Translations under genes and position numbers: made by a program
NCBI RefSeq assembly: GCF_002443155.1
Contig: NZ_CP023667.1
Coordinates: 3,162,001 to 3,226,000, forward strand
Direction of reading: 5' to 3'
DNA from: Alcaligenes faecalis
GTDB taxonomy: Bacteria > Pseudomonadota > Gammaproteobacteria > Burkholderiales > Burkholderiaceae_B
Length of the DNA: 64,000 nucleotides
Shown here: one piece after another, positions 44,379-54,254 of the stretch
Layout of the letters: the number at the start of each line of letters is the position of its first letter
Numbering within the stretch: the first letter of the stretch is position 1
The notes under the pieces: generated by a model
What the model saw: the letters and a program-made list of their open reading frames with translations, nothing else
Databases searched by the model: none
What the model was told of the DNA's origin: nothing

Positions 44379-45197
44379 ATGATTCCCAATACGCTGACCA
44401 TTGCCGGAGTTGACCCCTCCGGCGGCGCCGGTATTCTGGCTGATGTCAAAGCCATGAGCGCTCTGGGTGCTTATGCCACCGCTGTGATTGCCGCTTTGAC
44501 GGCACAAAATACCCAAGGGGTCACCGGCATCAGCCCGGTTCCTGCCGACTTTGTGCGCCAGCAGATTGATACGCTGTTTGCCGATGTGCGCATTGATGGC
44601 GTCAAGATCGGCATGTTGGGCCAGGAAGCCGTCACCACTGTGGTGGCCGAACGCATGGCTCACTTCAAACCCAAGCATCTGGTGCTGGACCCGGTAATGA
44701 TCGCCAAAAGTGGCGACCATCTGCTGGAAAAGTCGGCCGTTCATGCCTTGCGCGAGCAACTGGTGCCCCAGTGCACCATGATCACGCCCAATCTGCCCGA
44801 AGCCGGTGTCCTGCTGGACGCCCGCCCGGTAGAAACCGTCAAGGAAATGCGCCAGGCCGCCGAGCGCCTGCGTCGCCTGATGAATCACAGCGATCAGCGC
44901 TGGGTCTTCCTGAAAGGAGGCCACCTGCCCGGTTCGGACTGCATAGACTTGCTGCACGATGGCGACAAGATGATCGAAATGCCCGCCAAGCGTATTGATA
45001 CTGCCAATACGCACGGCACTGGCTGCACCTTGTCGGCTGCACTGGCCGCCCTGCTGCCCCAGTACAGCAACGTGCCTGACGCCGCCCTGGCTGCCAAAAA
45101 GTACTTGTACGAAGCCATTGCCCGTTCGGGGGAACTGACAGTGGGCAGCGGACACGGTCCGGTGCATCACTTCCATAAACTGTGGCCATCGTCCTGA
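44379..45197 (+). CDS. thiD: Hydroxymethylpyrimidine / HMP-phosphate kinase
   Basis: ThiD phosphorylates HMP and HMP-P to the pyrophosphate used for thiamine phosphate synthesis. The 272-residue ribokinase-fold protein has TIAGVDPSGGAGILADVKAM, VLDPVMIAKSGDHLL, TPNLPEAGVLL and the anion-hole signature DTANTHGTGCTLSAALAA. A ribosome-site GAG lies ahead of ATG 44379. It is the second gene of the thiG-thiD-mtnN run. Confidence 0.95.
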   Translation: MIPNTLTIAGVDPSGGAGILADVKAMSALGAYATAVIAALTAQNTQGVTGISPVPADFVRQQIDTLFADVRIDGVKIGMLGQEAVTTVVAERMAHFKPKHLVLDPVMIAKSGDHLLEKSAVHALREQLVPQCTMITPNLPEAGVLLDARPVETVKEMRQAAERLRRLMNHSDQRWVFLKGGHLPGSDCIDLLHDGDKMIEMPAKRIDTANTHGTGCTLSAALAALLPQYSNVPDAALAAKKYLYEAIARSGELTVGSGHGPVHHFHKLWPSS

Positions 45198-45237
45198 TAC
45201 GTGCCGTTTGATCGGGCCGCTTGAAGGCCCCTGTCTT

Positions 45238-45933
45238 ATGTCTACACTTGGAATTATTGTCGCCATGCGCGAGGAGCTGGAGATTGTGCTGGAGCGCTTG
45301 CAAGAGCCCCAGACCATCCAGCGCGCCGGCATGGACTTTCATCGCGGCAGCTATCTGGGCAAGCCCGTCGTGGCCGTGGTCTGCGGCGTGGGCAAGGTCA
45401 ATGCGGCGGCCTGCACCCAGATGCTGATCTCGGAATTTGCCGTGGGCAGCATCATCAATATCGGCATTGCCGGTGCAGTTGAGCCCAGCATCCGGCCAGG
45501 CGATATCGTCATTGCCGATACGCTGGTCCAGCACGATGTGGAACTGCAAGCCCTGGGGCTGGCACCGGGACAGGTTTTCCGTCTGGATACCTTTGATTTT
45601 CCAGCTGACCCCGCCCTGCTGACGATTGCCCAAACCGCCGCCCAGCAAATCGAAGGCCATCAGGTCCATACGGGCCGAATTGTTACCGGCGACCAATTTA
45701 TCGCATGTAACGATAAAATACAGTGGTTAAGCGCCACCTTTAATGCCTTAGCCTGCGAAATGGAAAGTGGCGCCATTGCCCAGGTGTGCTATCTGAATAC
45801 CGTGCCTTTTGTCTGCATTCGCAGTATTTCAGACAATGCCAATAACGAAGCACACATGGATTTTGATACCTTTTTGCCCATCGCCGTCAATAACGCCAGC
45901 ACCTTGCTCCACGCGATGGTGCCGTCCTGCTAA
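45238..45933 (+). CDS. mtnN: 5'-methylthioadenosine / S-adenosylhomocysteine nucleosidase
   Basis: MtnN cleaves MTA and SAH to adenine and the thioribose sugar, clearing inhibitory SAM by-products. The 231-residue product has IIVAMREELEIVLE, VCGVGKVNAAACTQML, NIGIAGAVEPSIRPGD, CEMESGAIAQVCY and the catalytic SDNANNEAHMDFD. The ATG at 45238 (MSTLGIIVAM) is preferred over an upstream frame start. Downstream are a hairpin and then the group II intron. Confidence 0.94.
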   Translation: MSTLGIIVAMREELEIVLERLQEPQTIQRAGMDFHRGSYLGKPVVAVVCGVGKVNAAACTQMLISEFAVGSIINIGIAGAVEPSIRPGDIVIADTLVQHDVELQALGLAPGQVFRLDTFDFPADPALLTIAQTAAQQIEGHQVHTGRIVTGDQFIACNDKIQWLSATFNALACEMESGAIAQVCYLNTVPFVCIRSISDNANNEAHMDFDTFLPIAVNNASTLLHAMVPSC

Positions 45934-45941
45934 GCCCAACT

Positions 45942-45961
45942 GCGCATCTTTATCGATGCGC
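45942..45961 (+). terminator. Hairpin after mtnN
   Basis: A 7-base stem GCGCATC / GATGCGC with loop TTTATC begins 8 bases after the mtnN stop. No T-run follows. A -10-like TATAAT starts a few bases later (45966-45971), so the hairpin may separate mtnN from a promoter for the methyltransferase gene. Confidence 0.45.
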
Positions 45962-47046
45962 TGGCTTATAATCGGCTCTTTGGTGCGACACGTAGATGTC
46001 GCTTCTGCGTCGGTTCAACCCTTGAGAACCGAACGACCTACTCCCCCAAGGAGCAGGTTCAGGGCACTAATCACAGTTATCAATCAGCGCACTACGGTGC
46101 CTGACACAAGTCAAAAGACCCAGCCTTGGCTGGCGTCTCAAACGACAGAGACACTTCTACGGAAGAGACTCTGCCTAACGGCGACGTTTACAAAACGCTC
46201 GTCCGTATTCTTACGCCCCCTAGACTGCCCAACAGGGTAACTAGACACTCCAAACCCGAGTAATCCATACGGCATCCTTGCGATACCGAATGGAATTCTT
46301 TGTGTGCGTAAAACTAGCTGACTTGGATAACGTGAAACCGCAGAGCGCAAGCTCTGATCTGCCTTGTTATGCCTTCTGAAAGGAAGTGCCATAACCGTGT
46401 GTACGACCACATGTAGCCTACGGTGACGTGCTCGACCAGCAATGGGCGGGTGCGAAGCTCACCAGACAACGTACCCCCGCGTAAGCGGCACTTCTGACCT
46501 GTGAGGGTCAGGGTGGACACTGCCAGCAGAAAGGCGGTTAAGGGGCTAGGCTAGTTCCGCATGGGCAACGTAATGTGAATCATCGTTGGAACCTGGGTAA
46601 CGATTGAATGGCTAAATCTGCTGACAAGCCATAACCAAAAGGTGTGCTGCTGGCTGTGGAAGTCAAAGATTCCCACACGTCGTCAATAAAGCAGTCCCAG
46701 GAGAGATGAGCCCTAAACGGAGAGTCCGACTGCGATGTAAATCGTAATCAGTCGGTAGATCAGGGAACGTGGTAAGCCCCACTATCCGCCAAGGTGTGTA
46801 AACACCTTTGGCAGGCAAACCGCAAGGAGAGCTGTTGGATGAGGGGGTATGGGAGAGTGGAAAAAGCGAATGGCCGCCTGTAATGGGTGGCATAGGGCTC
46901 TGCTCCGGTGCGAAAGCACGCCCACTTCCACTAGGTGCAACCGTCGCAAGACGACTGCAAACGTTCAAACCACCCCGAGGGGATGTACACCATCCCTTCG
47001 GGGACGTTGTGCGTCCTTTTAACGGGATAACCGGAAAGAGGAAAGC

Positions 47047-48738
47047 ATGAGAAAGACCACTCCCCGTGGTTCTGCGTCCTCACATGAGCCGCAAGACTGG
47101 CACGCCATTGACTGGCGACGAGTCGAGCAATTCGTGCGAACAACGCAGCAACGTATCGCGAAGGCGACGCGGGATAATGATTGGCGCAGGGTCAAGGCCC
47201 TGCAACGATCTTTAACCCACTCGTTTTCCGCCAGAGCCTTGGCGGTAAGACGGGTTACTGAAAACCAAGGCAAGCGAACGGCCGGTGTCGATCGTCAGCT
47301 TTGGGAAACTCCTGCCCTGAAACGGGCGGCGATAGGCAGGTTAAGGCAGCAAAGAGGTTACAAGCCTCTTCCCTTGCGGCGGGTTTACATCCCCAAAGCG
47401 AACGGTAAAGAACGCCCCTTGGGCATTCCCACGCTGTTCGACCGGGCGATGCAGGCTTTGCATTTGCTGGGGCTTGAACCCGTGGCAGAAACCACGAGCG
47501 ACCCGAACAGCTACGGCTTTCGGAAACAACGCTCAACGGCGGACGCAATGGGGCAAATATTTGTCTGCACATCCAAAAAGGCTTCGGCCCATTGGGTATT
47601 GGAGGCGGATATTCAAGGCTGTTTTGATCACATTAACCACCAATGGCTGGTTGACCACGTTCCCATGAACAAGGTTGTCCTGCGTAAGTGGTTGAAAGCC
47701 GGGGTGGTCCACAAGGGCCGCCTCTCGCCGACCGAAGAAGGGACGCCGCAAGGCGGAATCATCTCGCCCACGTTGGCAAATGTGTGTTTAAACGGGCTCG
47801 AATCAGACCTGAAAGCGTACCTCGGTGCGCAACACGGAAAGACGAAAGCCACGAAGCTGAAAGTCAATGTGGTCCGGTACGCCGACGATTTCGTGATTAC
47901 CAGCAATTCGAAAGACTTGTTGGAGACTGAAATCAGGCCGTGGGTAGAAGCCTTCCTTGCACAACGAGGACTGCGACTATCGCCGGAAAAGACGAAAGTC
48001 GTACATATAGACGAAGGCTTTGACTTTCTGGGATGGAACTTTCGCAAGTACAACGGAAAGTTGCTCATCAAGCCTAGCAAAAAGAACGTGCAAGCGTTCT
48101 ACCGCAAGGTCAGAGAGATCGTAAAAACGCACTTGATGGTGAAGCAGGAGGTTCTCATTGCCAAGCTCAACCCTGTTTTACGGGGATGGGCTCAGTACCA
48201 CCAACCGGTGGTGGCGAAAGAAACCTTTAGTCGGATGGATAATCTGATCTACTGGCGCCTCGTGCGCTGGACGAGACGACGACATCCGAATAAGTCTCGA
48301 CCCTGGTGCCACCGCCGTTACTGGCAAAGCATCGCAGGTCGGAACGAGTTTGCTGCAACGATATGGACAGAAGAAGGCTCCTTCCCGATCACCCTGTTGA
48401 GGCTCGCTGATACAGAGATCGTGAGGCACGAGAAGATCAAGGGAGAGTACAACCCGTTTGATTCATCGTGGGAGGTCTATGGTGAACAGTTAAGGACGAA
48501 GCGACTGCTTAAACGCATCGCCTATCGAACCGAGACTGCAAAACTATATGTGTCCCAAGCAGGGCGCTGCGCCTTGTGCGGGGAACCTCTGGACTACGAG
48601 AGCGGATGGCATGACCACCACCTGGTTTATCGGATGGATGGTGGGTCAGACGCCCTCTCGAACCGAGTGCTTCTGCATCCGGTCTGTCACATACGGGTGC
48701 ATACCCTTGGTTTGCAGGTAGCGAAACCGGCCCGATAA
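47047..48738 (+). CDS. ltrA: Group II intron reverse transcriptase/maturase with HNH endonuclease
   Basis: The 563-residue protein begins with the RT-0 region (DWRRVKALQRSLTHSFSARA, NQGKRTAGVD). It has RT motifs KERPLGIPTLFDRAMQ, DIQGCFDHINH, GTPQGGIISPTLANV and the catalytic VRYADDFVIT. The maturase X domain (VLRGWAQYHQPVVAKETFSR) follows. A C-terminal HNH nuclease has two Cys pairs (CALCGEPLDY ... HPVCH) and DHHLV. All motifs look intact, so the intron may be mobile. The N-terminal pattern is that of chloroplast-like bacterial introns. The start ATG 47047 follows GGAAAG. Confidence 0.95.
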   Translation: MRKTTPRGSASSHEPQDWHAIDWRRVEQFVRTTQQRIAKATRDNDWRRVKALQRSLTHSFSARALAVRRVTENQGKRTAGVDRQLWETPALKRAAIGRLRQQRGYKPLPLRRVYIPKANGKERPLGIPTLFDRAMQALHLLGLEPVAETTSDPNSYGFRKQRSTADAMGQIFVCTSKKASAHWVLEADIQGCFDHINHQWLVDHVPMNKVVLRKWLKAGVVHKGRLSPTEEGTPQGGIISPTLANVCLNGLESDLKAYLGAQHGKTKATKLKVNVVRYADDFVITSNSKDLLETEIRPWVEAFLAQRGLRLSPEKTKVVHIDEGFDFLGWNFRKYNGKLLIKPSKKNVQAFYRKVREIVKTHLMVKQEVLIAKLNPVLRGWAQYHQPVVAKETFSRMDNLIYWRLVRWTRRRHPNKSRPWCHRRYWQSIAGRNEFAATIWTEEGSFPITLLRLADTEIVRHEKIKGEYNPFDSSWEVYGEQLRTKRLLKRIAYRTETAKLYVSQAGRCALCGEPLDYESGWHDHHLVYRMDGGSDALSNRVLLHPVCHIRVHTLGLQVAKPAR

Positions 48739-48810
48739 GGGCTTCGAATCCAGACGGAAAAGGTGATCAGAGATATAATCTGAAAATCCTTTTTCTGCTG
48801 GACGTGTTGT

Positions 48811-48852
48811 GCTTGAGCCGGATGCGGTGAAAGTCGCAAGTCCGGTTCTTAG
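48811..48852 (+). ncRNA. Group II intron domain V
   Basis: The near-canonical catalytic hairpin GAGCCGGATGCGGTGAAAGT ... CAAGTCCGGTTCT, with paired GAGCCGG and CCGGTTC arms and the GAAA tetraloop. It is the most conserved part of group II ribozymes. Confidence 0.9.
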
Positions 48853-48915
48853 GGGGGGATGATCCAGCAATGGATCGTTCCTACCCTACCCCAAGCCTTT
48901 AGTTTTCTGGAAGCT

Positions 48916-49596
48916 ATGAACCATATTGCGCTGTCTGAACTCGAACGTGCCCGTTACTACATGGTGGAACAACAGATCCGTCCCTGGAACGTATCCGACG
49001 AAAAAGTGCTGCAAGCATTGGTCGAGGTCCAGCGCGAACGCTTTGTTCCCTCGTCTTTGCGCTCGTCGGCCTTTTCGGACACCGAGCTGCCACTGATCAT
49101 CAATGCCGTGGACACGCACGAGACCATGCTCTCGCCCAAAGTCGAAGCCCGTCTGGCTCAAGAGCTGCTGTTGCAGCCTAGCGACGGCGTACTGGAAATT
49201 GGCACCGGCTCGGGCTATCAGGCCGCCTTGCTGGCTCACCTGTCCCAACAAGTTACCTCCATCGAAATTGACAGCAAACTGGCCGCTTTCGCCCAGGAAA
49301 ACCTGCAGCGCAACAATGTGCGCAACGTCAAGGTTGAAGTGGGTGATGCACACGCAGGCTGGGGCACCACCGAGTACGACGCCATTCTGGTCACCGGCTC
49401 CGTGCCCACCATTCCTGATGCCTTGAAGTACCAGCTCTGTATCGGGGGCCGTCTGGTTGTGGTGGTCGGTCAAAACCCGGTCATGACGGCGGTGCGCATT
49501 ACTCGCACCAGCGCCGCCAGCTTCGAGACCACGCCCCTGTTCGACACCTGGATCAAACCTTTGCGCGGCACCGCCGTTTCGCAATTTCGCTTTTAA
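48916..49596 (+). CDS. pcm: Protein-L-isoaspartate O-methyltransferase family protein
   Basis: A 226-residue SAM-dependent methyltransferase of the PIMT family, which repairs isoaspartyl residues. It shows the family start ARYYMVEQQIRPWNVSDEK, the SAM-binding loop VLEIGTGSGYQAALLAHL, acidic strand end VTSIEIDSKLA and GGRLVVVVGQ. The active-site region reads LVTGSVPTIP where classical PIMT has T-A-A-x-P, so the substrate may differ. ATG 48916 has a TGGAAG site. It is followed by tolC after 6 bases and is preceded by a group II intron in its 5' region. Confidence 0.88.
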   Translation: MNHIALSELERARYYMVEQQIRPWNVSDEKVLQALVEVQRERFVPSSLRSSAFSDTELPLIINAVDTHETMLSPKVEARLAQELLLQPSDGVLEIGTGSGYQAALLAHLSQQVTSIEIDSKLAAFAQENLQRNNVRNVKVEVGDAHAGWGTTEYDAILVTGSVPTIPDALKYQLCIGGRLVVVVGQNPVMTAVRITRTSAASFETTPLFDTWIKPLRGTAVSQFRF

Positions 49597-49602
49597 GTAC
49601 CT

Positions 49603-50934
49603 ATGCGGTTCATGACTCCCTTGCGCCTGGTATTGCTTTCGCTGTTTGCCTTCAGTACCACCGCCCAGTCGCAAGATCTGCTGCAGGCCTGGAACCAGGC
49701 CCTGGCACATGAACCGCAATTTGGCGCTGCCCAGGCTGTACATCAAGCCGATCAGGAACAGGTGCCCCAAAGCCGGGCGCAATTGTTGCCACAGATCAGC
49801 GCCATCGGCACGGCCGAACTGCAAGAGCGTCGTCAAACCAGCAAGCTGTCCAATCAGCACTCCAGCGACCGAGCCGCCTGGACCCTAACACTGAGCCAAC
49901 CCGTATACAACCGCAATGCCTGGGCCCGTTACGAACGCGCTCAGCTATTGGCGCAGGGTGCGGATATTCAGCTGACGCTGGACCGGCAGGATTTGATGCT
50001 GCGCGTCAGCCAAAGCTATTTTGATGTGCTGGCGGCGCAAGATACGCTCTCTACCCTGAAAGCCCAGCAAGCCGCCATTGACGAGCAATTGCGCGCGGCT
50101 GATCAGAACTTTCAGTTGGGCGGCACCACAATTACCGATACCTACGAAGCAAAATCACGCCTGGATCTGACTCGGGCGAGCGTCTTGCAGGCAGAAAATG
50201 CCCTGCAAGTGGCTCAGGACAAGCTGGCTGCGCTAACGCTGGAGCGCTATGAAACACTGGCTCGCCTGCGCGAACCGTTGCGTCTGCCCGCCCCGCAGCC
50301 TGCGAACCTGCAGGACTGGCTGGATCAGTCCAGCCAATCCGGCTTGAGCGTCGCGCTGGCCGATATCAAGGCTCGTGCCGCCGAAGAACAGCTGAAAAGC
50401 ACCCAGGCCCTGCACGAGCCAACCTTGGCCTTGAAGGCTCAGACCGGCAGCGGTAGCGACCAGACTCTGTTTGGCCAGGCGGGCGGTGGCCCGCGTTCGC
50501 TGAACAGTGCGTTGGGTCTGGAACTAAGCATCCCGATTTTCCGTGGCGGTGAAACCAGCTCACAAGTTCGTGAACAAAGCTCGCGCCTGCAACAAGCCCG
50601 CTACGATCACCAGTTCGCCATTCAGCAATCCATCCAGCAGACGCGCCAGTACTTCTCTGGCGTCACTACGGGCCTGGTCCGTGTGCAAGCACTGGAAGCA
50701 GCCACCAAGTCCAGCCAGGATGCTCTGGAGGCCAACAAGCTGGCCTACGAAGTCGGTGTGCGTGTAAATATCGACGTGCTCAATGCCCAGCAGCAGCTTT
50801 ACGAAGCACAACGTAGCTTGGCTCAAGCCCGTTATGAGGTTCTGATGAACAGCCTGCGCTTGAAAGCAGCCAGCGGCACACTGAACGAAAACGACCTGCG
50901 CGCCGTGAACGATCTGCTTCAACCCGCATCCTGA
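49603..50934 (+). CDS. tolC: TolC-family outer-membrane channel
   Basis: TolC forms the trimeric outer-membrane exit duct for type I secretion and efflux. The 443-residue precursor has a signal peptide (LRLVLLSLFAFSTTAQSQ). Two TolC repeats follow: LLQAWNQALAHEPQFGAAQA, then LSQPVYNRNAWARYERAQLL, and in the second half LGLELSIPIFRGGETSSQVR with VLNAQQQLYEAQRSLAQARY. It directly follows the methyltransferase gene, an arrangement common in Burkholderiales. It is distinct from the NodT-type lipoprotein at the window's left end. Confidence 0.92.
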   Translation: MRFMTPLRLVLLSLFAFSTTAQSQDLLQAWNQALAHEPQFGAAQAVHQADQEQVPQSRAQLLPQISAIGTAELQERRQTSKLSNQHSSDRAAWTLTLSQPVYNRNAWARYERAQLLAQGADIQLTLDRQDLMLRVSQSYFDVLAAQDTLSTLKAQQAAIDEQLRAADQNFQLGGTTITDTYEAKSRLDLTRASVLQAENALQVAQDKLAALTLERYETLARLREPLRLPAPQPANLQDWLDQSSQSGLSVALADIKARAAEEQLKSTQALHEPTLALKAQTGSGSDQTLFGQAGGGPRSLNSALGLELSIPIFRGGETSSQVREQSSRLQQARYDHQFAIQQSIQQTRQYFSGVTTGLVRVQALEAATKSSQDALEANKLAYEVGVRVNIDVLNAQQQLYEAQRSLAQARYEVLMNSLRLKAASGTLNENDLRAVNDLLQPAS

Positions 50935-51123
50935 GGCGGCTCAGGCAAAGCTACAACAAAGCTCTCCCATTGAATCCTCGAGATTCTGAAAACCCGAGAT
51001 ATATACGTAGCGCTCTTTGCTCACAGTAGCAATGTCAGACAATCAGCAGCTCACAGCAGCTTCGGTGCACATGTTCCTGTCTATATGTACAAGACACGAT
51101 GCCTGAGTCAAACAGGCAAAAAA

Positions 51124-51146
51124 AATCCCGGACCATTGCCGGGATT
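51124..51146 (-). terminator. Terminator after rfaE2
   Basis: An 8-base stem AATCCCGG / CCGGGATT with a 7-base loop is followed on the minus strand by a run of T (TTTTTTTT). Confidence 0.88.
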
Positions 51147-51167
51147 CAAAACTTCCATACAACTTGA

Positions 51168-51650
51168 TCAGTCACGCAGCTTCTTGACCAGCGCGGTTGT
51201 AGAACGCTGGAACTCGAAGGGAATTGCGACAGCGTCACCACCCCAGCTACGCACCAAGGCCGTTTCAGGCAAGGCTTCCATATCGTAGTCGCCACCCTTC
51301 ACGATCAGGTCCGGGCGCAGTGCTGCGATCAAGGCTTCAGGCGTGTCCTCGTCAAACAGGACCACCGCATCCACGCAAGCCAGTGCAGCCAACAAGGCGG
51401 CGCGATCCTGCTCGGGATTGATGGGGCGCTCCGGCCCCTTGTTCAGGCGTCGAACCGAGGCATCGGTGTTCACACCGACAATCAGCGAGGCACCCAGCTG
51501 GGCGGCCTCGTCCAGGTAGCTGACATGCCCACGGTGCAAGATATCAAACACACCGTTGGTAAAGACCAGCGGGCGCGCCAGGCGCCCCTGCTCCACCGCT
51601 TCACGCAAGGCATCCAGACCCAGCACCTTGGCCTCGAAACGTGCGCTCAT
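51168..51650 (-). CDS. rfaE2: D-glycero-beta-D-manno-heptose 1-phosphate adenylyltransferase
   Basis: This enzyme makes ADP-heptose for the lipopolysaccharide inner core. The 160-residue product is a nucleotidyltransferase with FTNGVFDILHRGHVSYLDEA (HxGH), VGVNTDASVRRLNKGPERPI and LIVKGGDYDMEALPE. It corresponds to the C-terminal half of E. coli HldE; in Betaproteobacteria the kinase and adenylyltransferase are separate genes. The ferritin-like gene ends 1 base before its ATG. Confidence 0.94.
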   Translation of the reverse strand: MSARFEAKVLGLDALREAVEQGRLARPLVFTNGVFDILHRGHVSYLDEAAQLGASLIVGVNTDASVRRLNKGPERPINPEQDRAALLAALACVDAVVLFDEDTPEALIAALRPDLIVKGGDYDMEALPETALVRSWGGDAVAIPFEFQRSTTALVKKLRD

Positions 51651-51651
51651 A

Positions 51652-52521
51652 TCAAGCCTGTACCAGAGTCGAATCGGAGCCGACCTGACGGGCCAGATCC
51701 TTGCGGTAGCGGTTCAATTCCTGCACGGTTTCAAAGGAGCTGCCCATCAGCAGCGACATATTGTGCAAGATGCGCGAGCTGACCTTGTGCTCCCATTCCT
51801 TGTCGAAGCGAATCTGCGTATCCAGCCAGTTTTCCAGCCAGCCGGGCGAGGGCAGCTTGGACTGCACGGTATCTTCCGGGAACATGGCTTTGTTCACGTG
51901 CAAGTTGGTGGGGTGCAGCGCCTGAGCGGTGCGGTGAGCCGAAGCCATCAGAACACCAATCTTGGAGAAAGCCAGACGAGCTTGCAGGCCAAATTCCTGG
52001 CCCTTGTGCACCAGAGCGCGCTTCATGTAGCGCAGGTAAGCGCCAGCATGACGGGCCTCGTCCTGAGCCACGATCTTGTAGATGGCCTTGATCACCGGCT
52101 CGGTATGCCAGTCGGCAGCACGGCGGTACCAGTGGTTCAGACGCACTTCGCCGCAAAAGTGCAGCATCAGCGTTTCCATGGCCGGGGCCGGATCGAAGTC
52201 AAAGCGCACTTTGTGCAGTTCTTCTTCGGTAGGCATCAGCTCGGGGCGGAAACGGCGCAGGTATTCGATCAGAACCAGCGAGTGCTTTTGTTCTTCAAAG
52301 AACCATACGGACATAAAGGCGCAAAAATCGCTGTCATCTTTATTGTCACGCAGGAACATTTCGGTAGCAGGCAAGGCAGCCCACTCGGTAATGGCGTTCA
52401 TCTTGATGGTGTAGGCTTGCTCGTCAGTGAGCTTGCTGCCATCAAAGTCATCCCACGGTATGTCATGCGCGAAATTCCAGCGCACCGCTTCCATGGATTT
52501 AAATAAGTCATGGTAAAGCAT
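51652..52521 (-). CDS. Ferritin-like di-iron protein (acyl-ACP desaturase-like fold)
   Basis: The 289-residue helical protein carries two di-iron half-sites: FMSVWFFEEQKHSLVLIEYL (E-E-x-x-H, with an earlier Glu in ITEWAALPATEMFL) and a Glu in HFCGEVRLNHWY with VAQDEARHAGAYLRYM (E-A-R-H). This is the ligand pattern of stearoyl-ACP desaturase and related oxidases. I recognise it as a conserved betaproteobacterial ferritin-like family with no proven substrate. ATG 52521 has an AGGAA site. It is probably co-transcribed with rfaE2. Confidence 0.85.
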   Translation of the reverse strand: MLYHDLFKSMEAVRWNFAHDIPWDDFDGSKLTDEQAYTIKMNAITEWAALPATEMFLRDNKDDSDFCAFMSVWFFEEQKHSLVLIEYLRRFRPELMPTEEELHKVRFDFDPAPAMETLMLHFCGEVRLNHWYRRAADWHTEPVIKAIYKIVAQDEARHAGAYLRYMKRALVHKGQEFGLQARLAFSKIGVLMASAHRTAQALHPTNLHVNKAMFPEDTVQSKLPSPGWLENWLDTQIRFDKEWEHKVSSRILHNMSLLMGSSFETVQELNRYRKDLARQVGSDSTLVQA

Positions 52522-52695
52522 AACGATTCCTAAAAAGAATCAAGCGGTTCCTTGAGGGCGGCCATTTACCGTCCGGAAGGCGCCGGAAAGCGCCAGCTTA
52601 GCAATCAGCTGGCGGACCTGCGTCTATCGTAGAACCTGCAGTTATCAGAAATATGTCAGCCACAAAAAAACTGACGCGTTGCGGAGAGATCACAC

Positions 52696-54252
52696 TTATC
52701 GCCCCACCAAAGCCCAGATGGCCACACCGACCGCAACCGCCAATACCGCGCACAAGGCCGTCAGCAATCGGTTGGTCTGCTGCTGCGACTGGCGCAACAG
52801 CTTAAGTTCCTGGTTCAACGCCTGCCCTGTCTCCGGTCTATTCAAGCTGGAATAAACCAGACGCGGAAGCTGCGGCATGATCTGGGCCCACTGCCCGGCT
52901 TCCTGTTTCAAACGCGAGTAAAAGCCCGATGGACCAATACGCTGGTACATCCACTTTTCCAGATACGGTTTGGCGGTATCCCACAGATCCAGCTCCGGAT
53001 CCAGGTCCCGCCCCATCCCTTCCACATTCAGAAGGGTTTTCTGCAGCAGCACCAGCTGCGGCTGAATTTCTACATTGAACCGGCGCGAAGTCTGGAACAG
53101 GCGCAACAGCACTTGCCCCAGGGAGATCTCGGACAAGGGCCGGTCAAAATACGGTTCACATACCGCGCGTACCGAGCCTTCCAGCTCCTCTTCGCGGGTT
53201 TCAGGTGGCACCCAGCCAGACTCAATATGCAATTGAGCCACCCGGCGGTAATCGCGCCGGAAGAAAGCCAGAAAGTTCTGTGCCAGATAATTTTTGTCGA
53301 ACTCGGACAGCGAACCCACAATGCCAAAGTCCAGGGCGATGTAGCGGCCCAAGGTTTCGGGTGCGTCCGAGACATAAATATTGCCGGGGTGCATGTCGGC
53401 GTGAAAAAAACCGTCGGTAAATACCTGGGTAAAGAAAATCTCCACCCCTTTGCGGGCAAGATCCTTCAAATCCACATTGGCAGCACGCAAACGGTCAATC
53501 TGGTTGACCGGAATGCCCTTCATGCGATCCATGGTGAACACGGTCGAGGCGCAATAGTCCCAATGCACTTCGGGTACGATCAGCAGTTGCGTACGCTCTA
53601 CATCTTTGGTGAAGTTGCGGCGCAACTGGCTGCAATTGGAGGCTTCGCGTATCAGGTCCAGCTCGTCGTTCAGGTACTTGTCGAACTCGGCCACCACCTC
53701 GCGCGGTTTCAGGCGGCGGGCATCGGGACCCAGGCGTTCCATGAACGCAGCCAGAACACGCATCAGGCGCAGGTCTTTATGGATGACCTCGCGCATGCCA
53801 GGGCGCAACACCTTCACGGCTACTTCGCGGCCATTATGCAGCTCGGCAAAGTGAACCTGGGCAATCGAAGCCGAAGCAATAGGTTCGCGATCGAACTGCT
53901 TGAACAGTTCGTACGGCGATGCACCCAAAGCCTTCAGAATCGTCGCTTCTGCCACCTCGGAAGGGAATGGGGGCACACGATCCTGCAACAAGGCCAGTTG
54001 TTCGGCGATATCCAGCGGAATCAGATCCCGGCGCGTGGAGAGTACCTGGCCGAACTTGACGAAAATAGGGCCCAGACTTTCCAGGGCCAAACGCAAACGC
54101 ACACCGCGTGGCAACTTGGGTTTGCGGCCCAGGCGCACGACGCGCAACATGCGGGACGCCCAGGGATGGCGGATGCTCGATAGCACCAGCTCGTCCAGGC
54201 GATAACGGAATACAACCAGCAAAATAGTCAGCAAACGGCACAAGGAGAACAT
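52696..54252 (-). CDS. ubiB: Ubiquinone biosynthesis regulatory kinase-like protein UbiB
   Basis: UbiB is an ABC1/ADCK atypical kinase-like ATPase that supports the ubiquinone-synthesis complex at the membrane. In 518 residues it shows the KxGQ motif [20 protein letters not shown], the Ala-rich loop [39 protein letters not shown] and [10 protein letters not shown]. It ends with a C-terminal membrane span ([20 protein letters not shown]). It starts 2 bases after the ubiJ stop, with GGGAG as ribosome site. Confidence 0.95.
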   Translation of the reverse strand: MFSLCRLLTILLVVFRYRLDELVLSSIRHPWASRMLRVVRLGRKPKLPRGVRLRLALESLGPIFVKFGQVLSTRRDLIPLDIAEQLALLQDRVPPFPSEVAEATILKALGASPYELFKQFDREPIASASIAQVHFAELHNGREVAVKVLRPGMREVIHKDLRLMRVLAAFMERLGPDARRLKPREVVAEFDKYLNDELDLIREASNCSQLRRNFTKDVERTQLLIVPEVHWDYCASTVFTMDRMKGIPVNQIDRLRAANVDLKDLARKGVEIFFTQVFTDGFFHADMHPGNIYVSDAPETLGRYIALDFGIVGSLSEFDKNYLAQNFLAFFRRDYRRVAQLHIESGWVPPETREEELEGSVRAVCEPYFDRPLSEISLGQVLLRLFQTSRRFNVEIQPQLVLLQKTLLNVEGMGRDLDPELDLWDTAKPYLEKWMYQRIGPSGFYSRLKQEAGQWAQIMPQLPRLVYSSLNRPETGQALNQELKLLRQSQQQTNRLLTALCAVLAVAVGVAIWALVGR

Positions 54253-54254
54253 GC

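Larger units (their letters stand above)
45983..48889 (+). mobile_element. Group II intron with encoded reverse transcriptase
   Basis: The 5' end matches the group II consensus (GTGCGACACGTAG at 45983). About 1.06 kb of structured RNA precedes the protein gene. Domain V is recognisable at 48811-48852 (GAGCCGGATGCGGTGAAAG ... GTCGCAAGTCCGGTTC). Domain VI runs GGGGGGATGATCC ... GGATCGTTCCTACCC, with a likely branch-point A at 48883 and a 3' end near 48889. The insertion sits about 12 bases after a TATAAT box and 27 bases before the methyltransferase ATG, so splicing would restore that gene's 5' untranslated region. Exact ends could shift by a base or two. Confidence 0.9.

Noticed and set aside
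46138..46968. Small frames within the first kilobase of the group II intron
   Set aside because: This stretch is ribozyme domain sequence. The frames have no domain or ribosome-site support.
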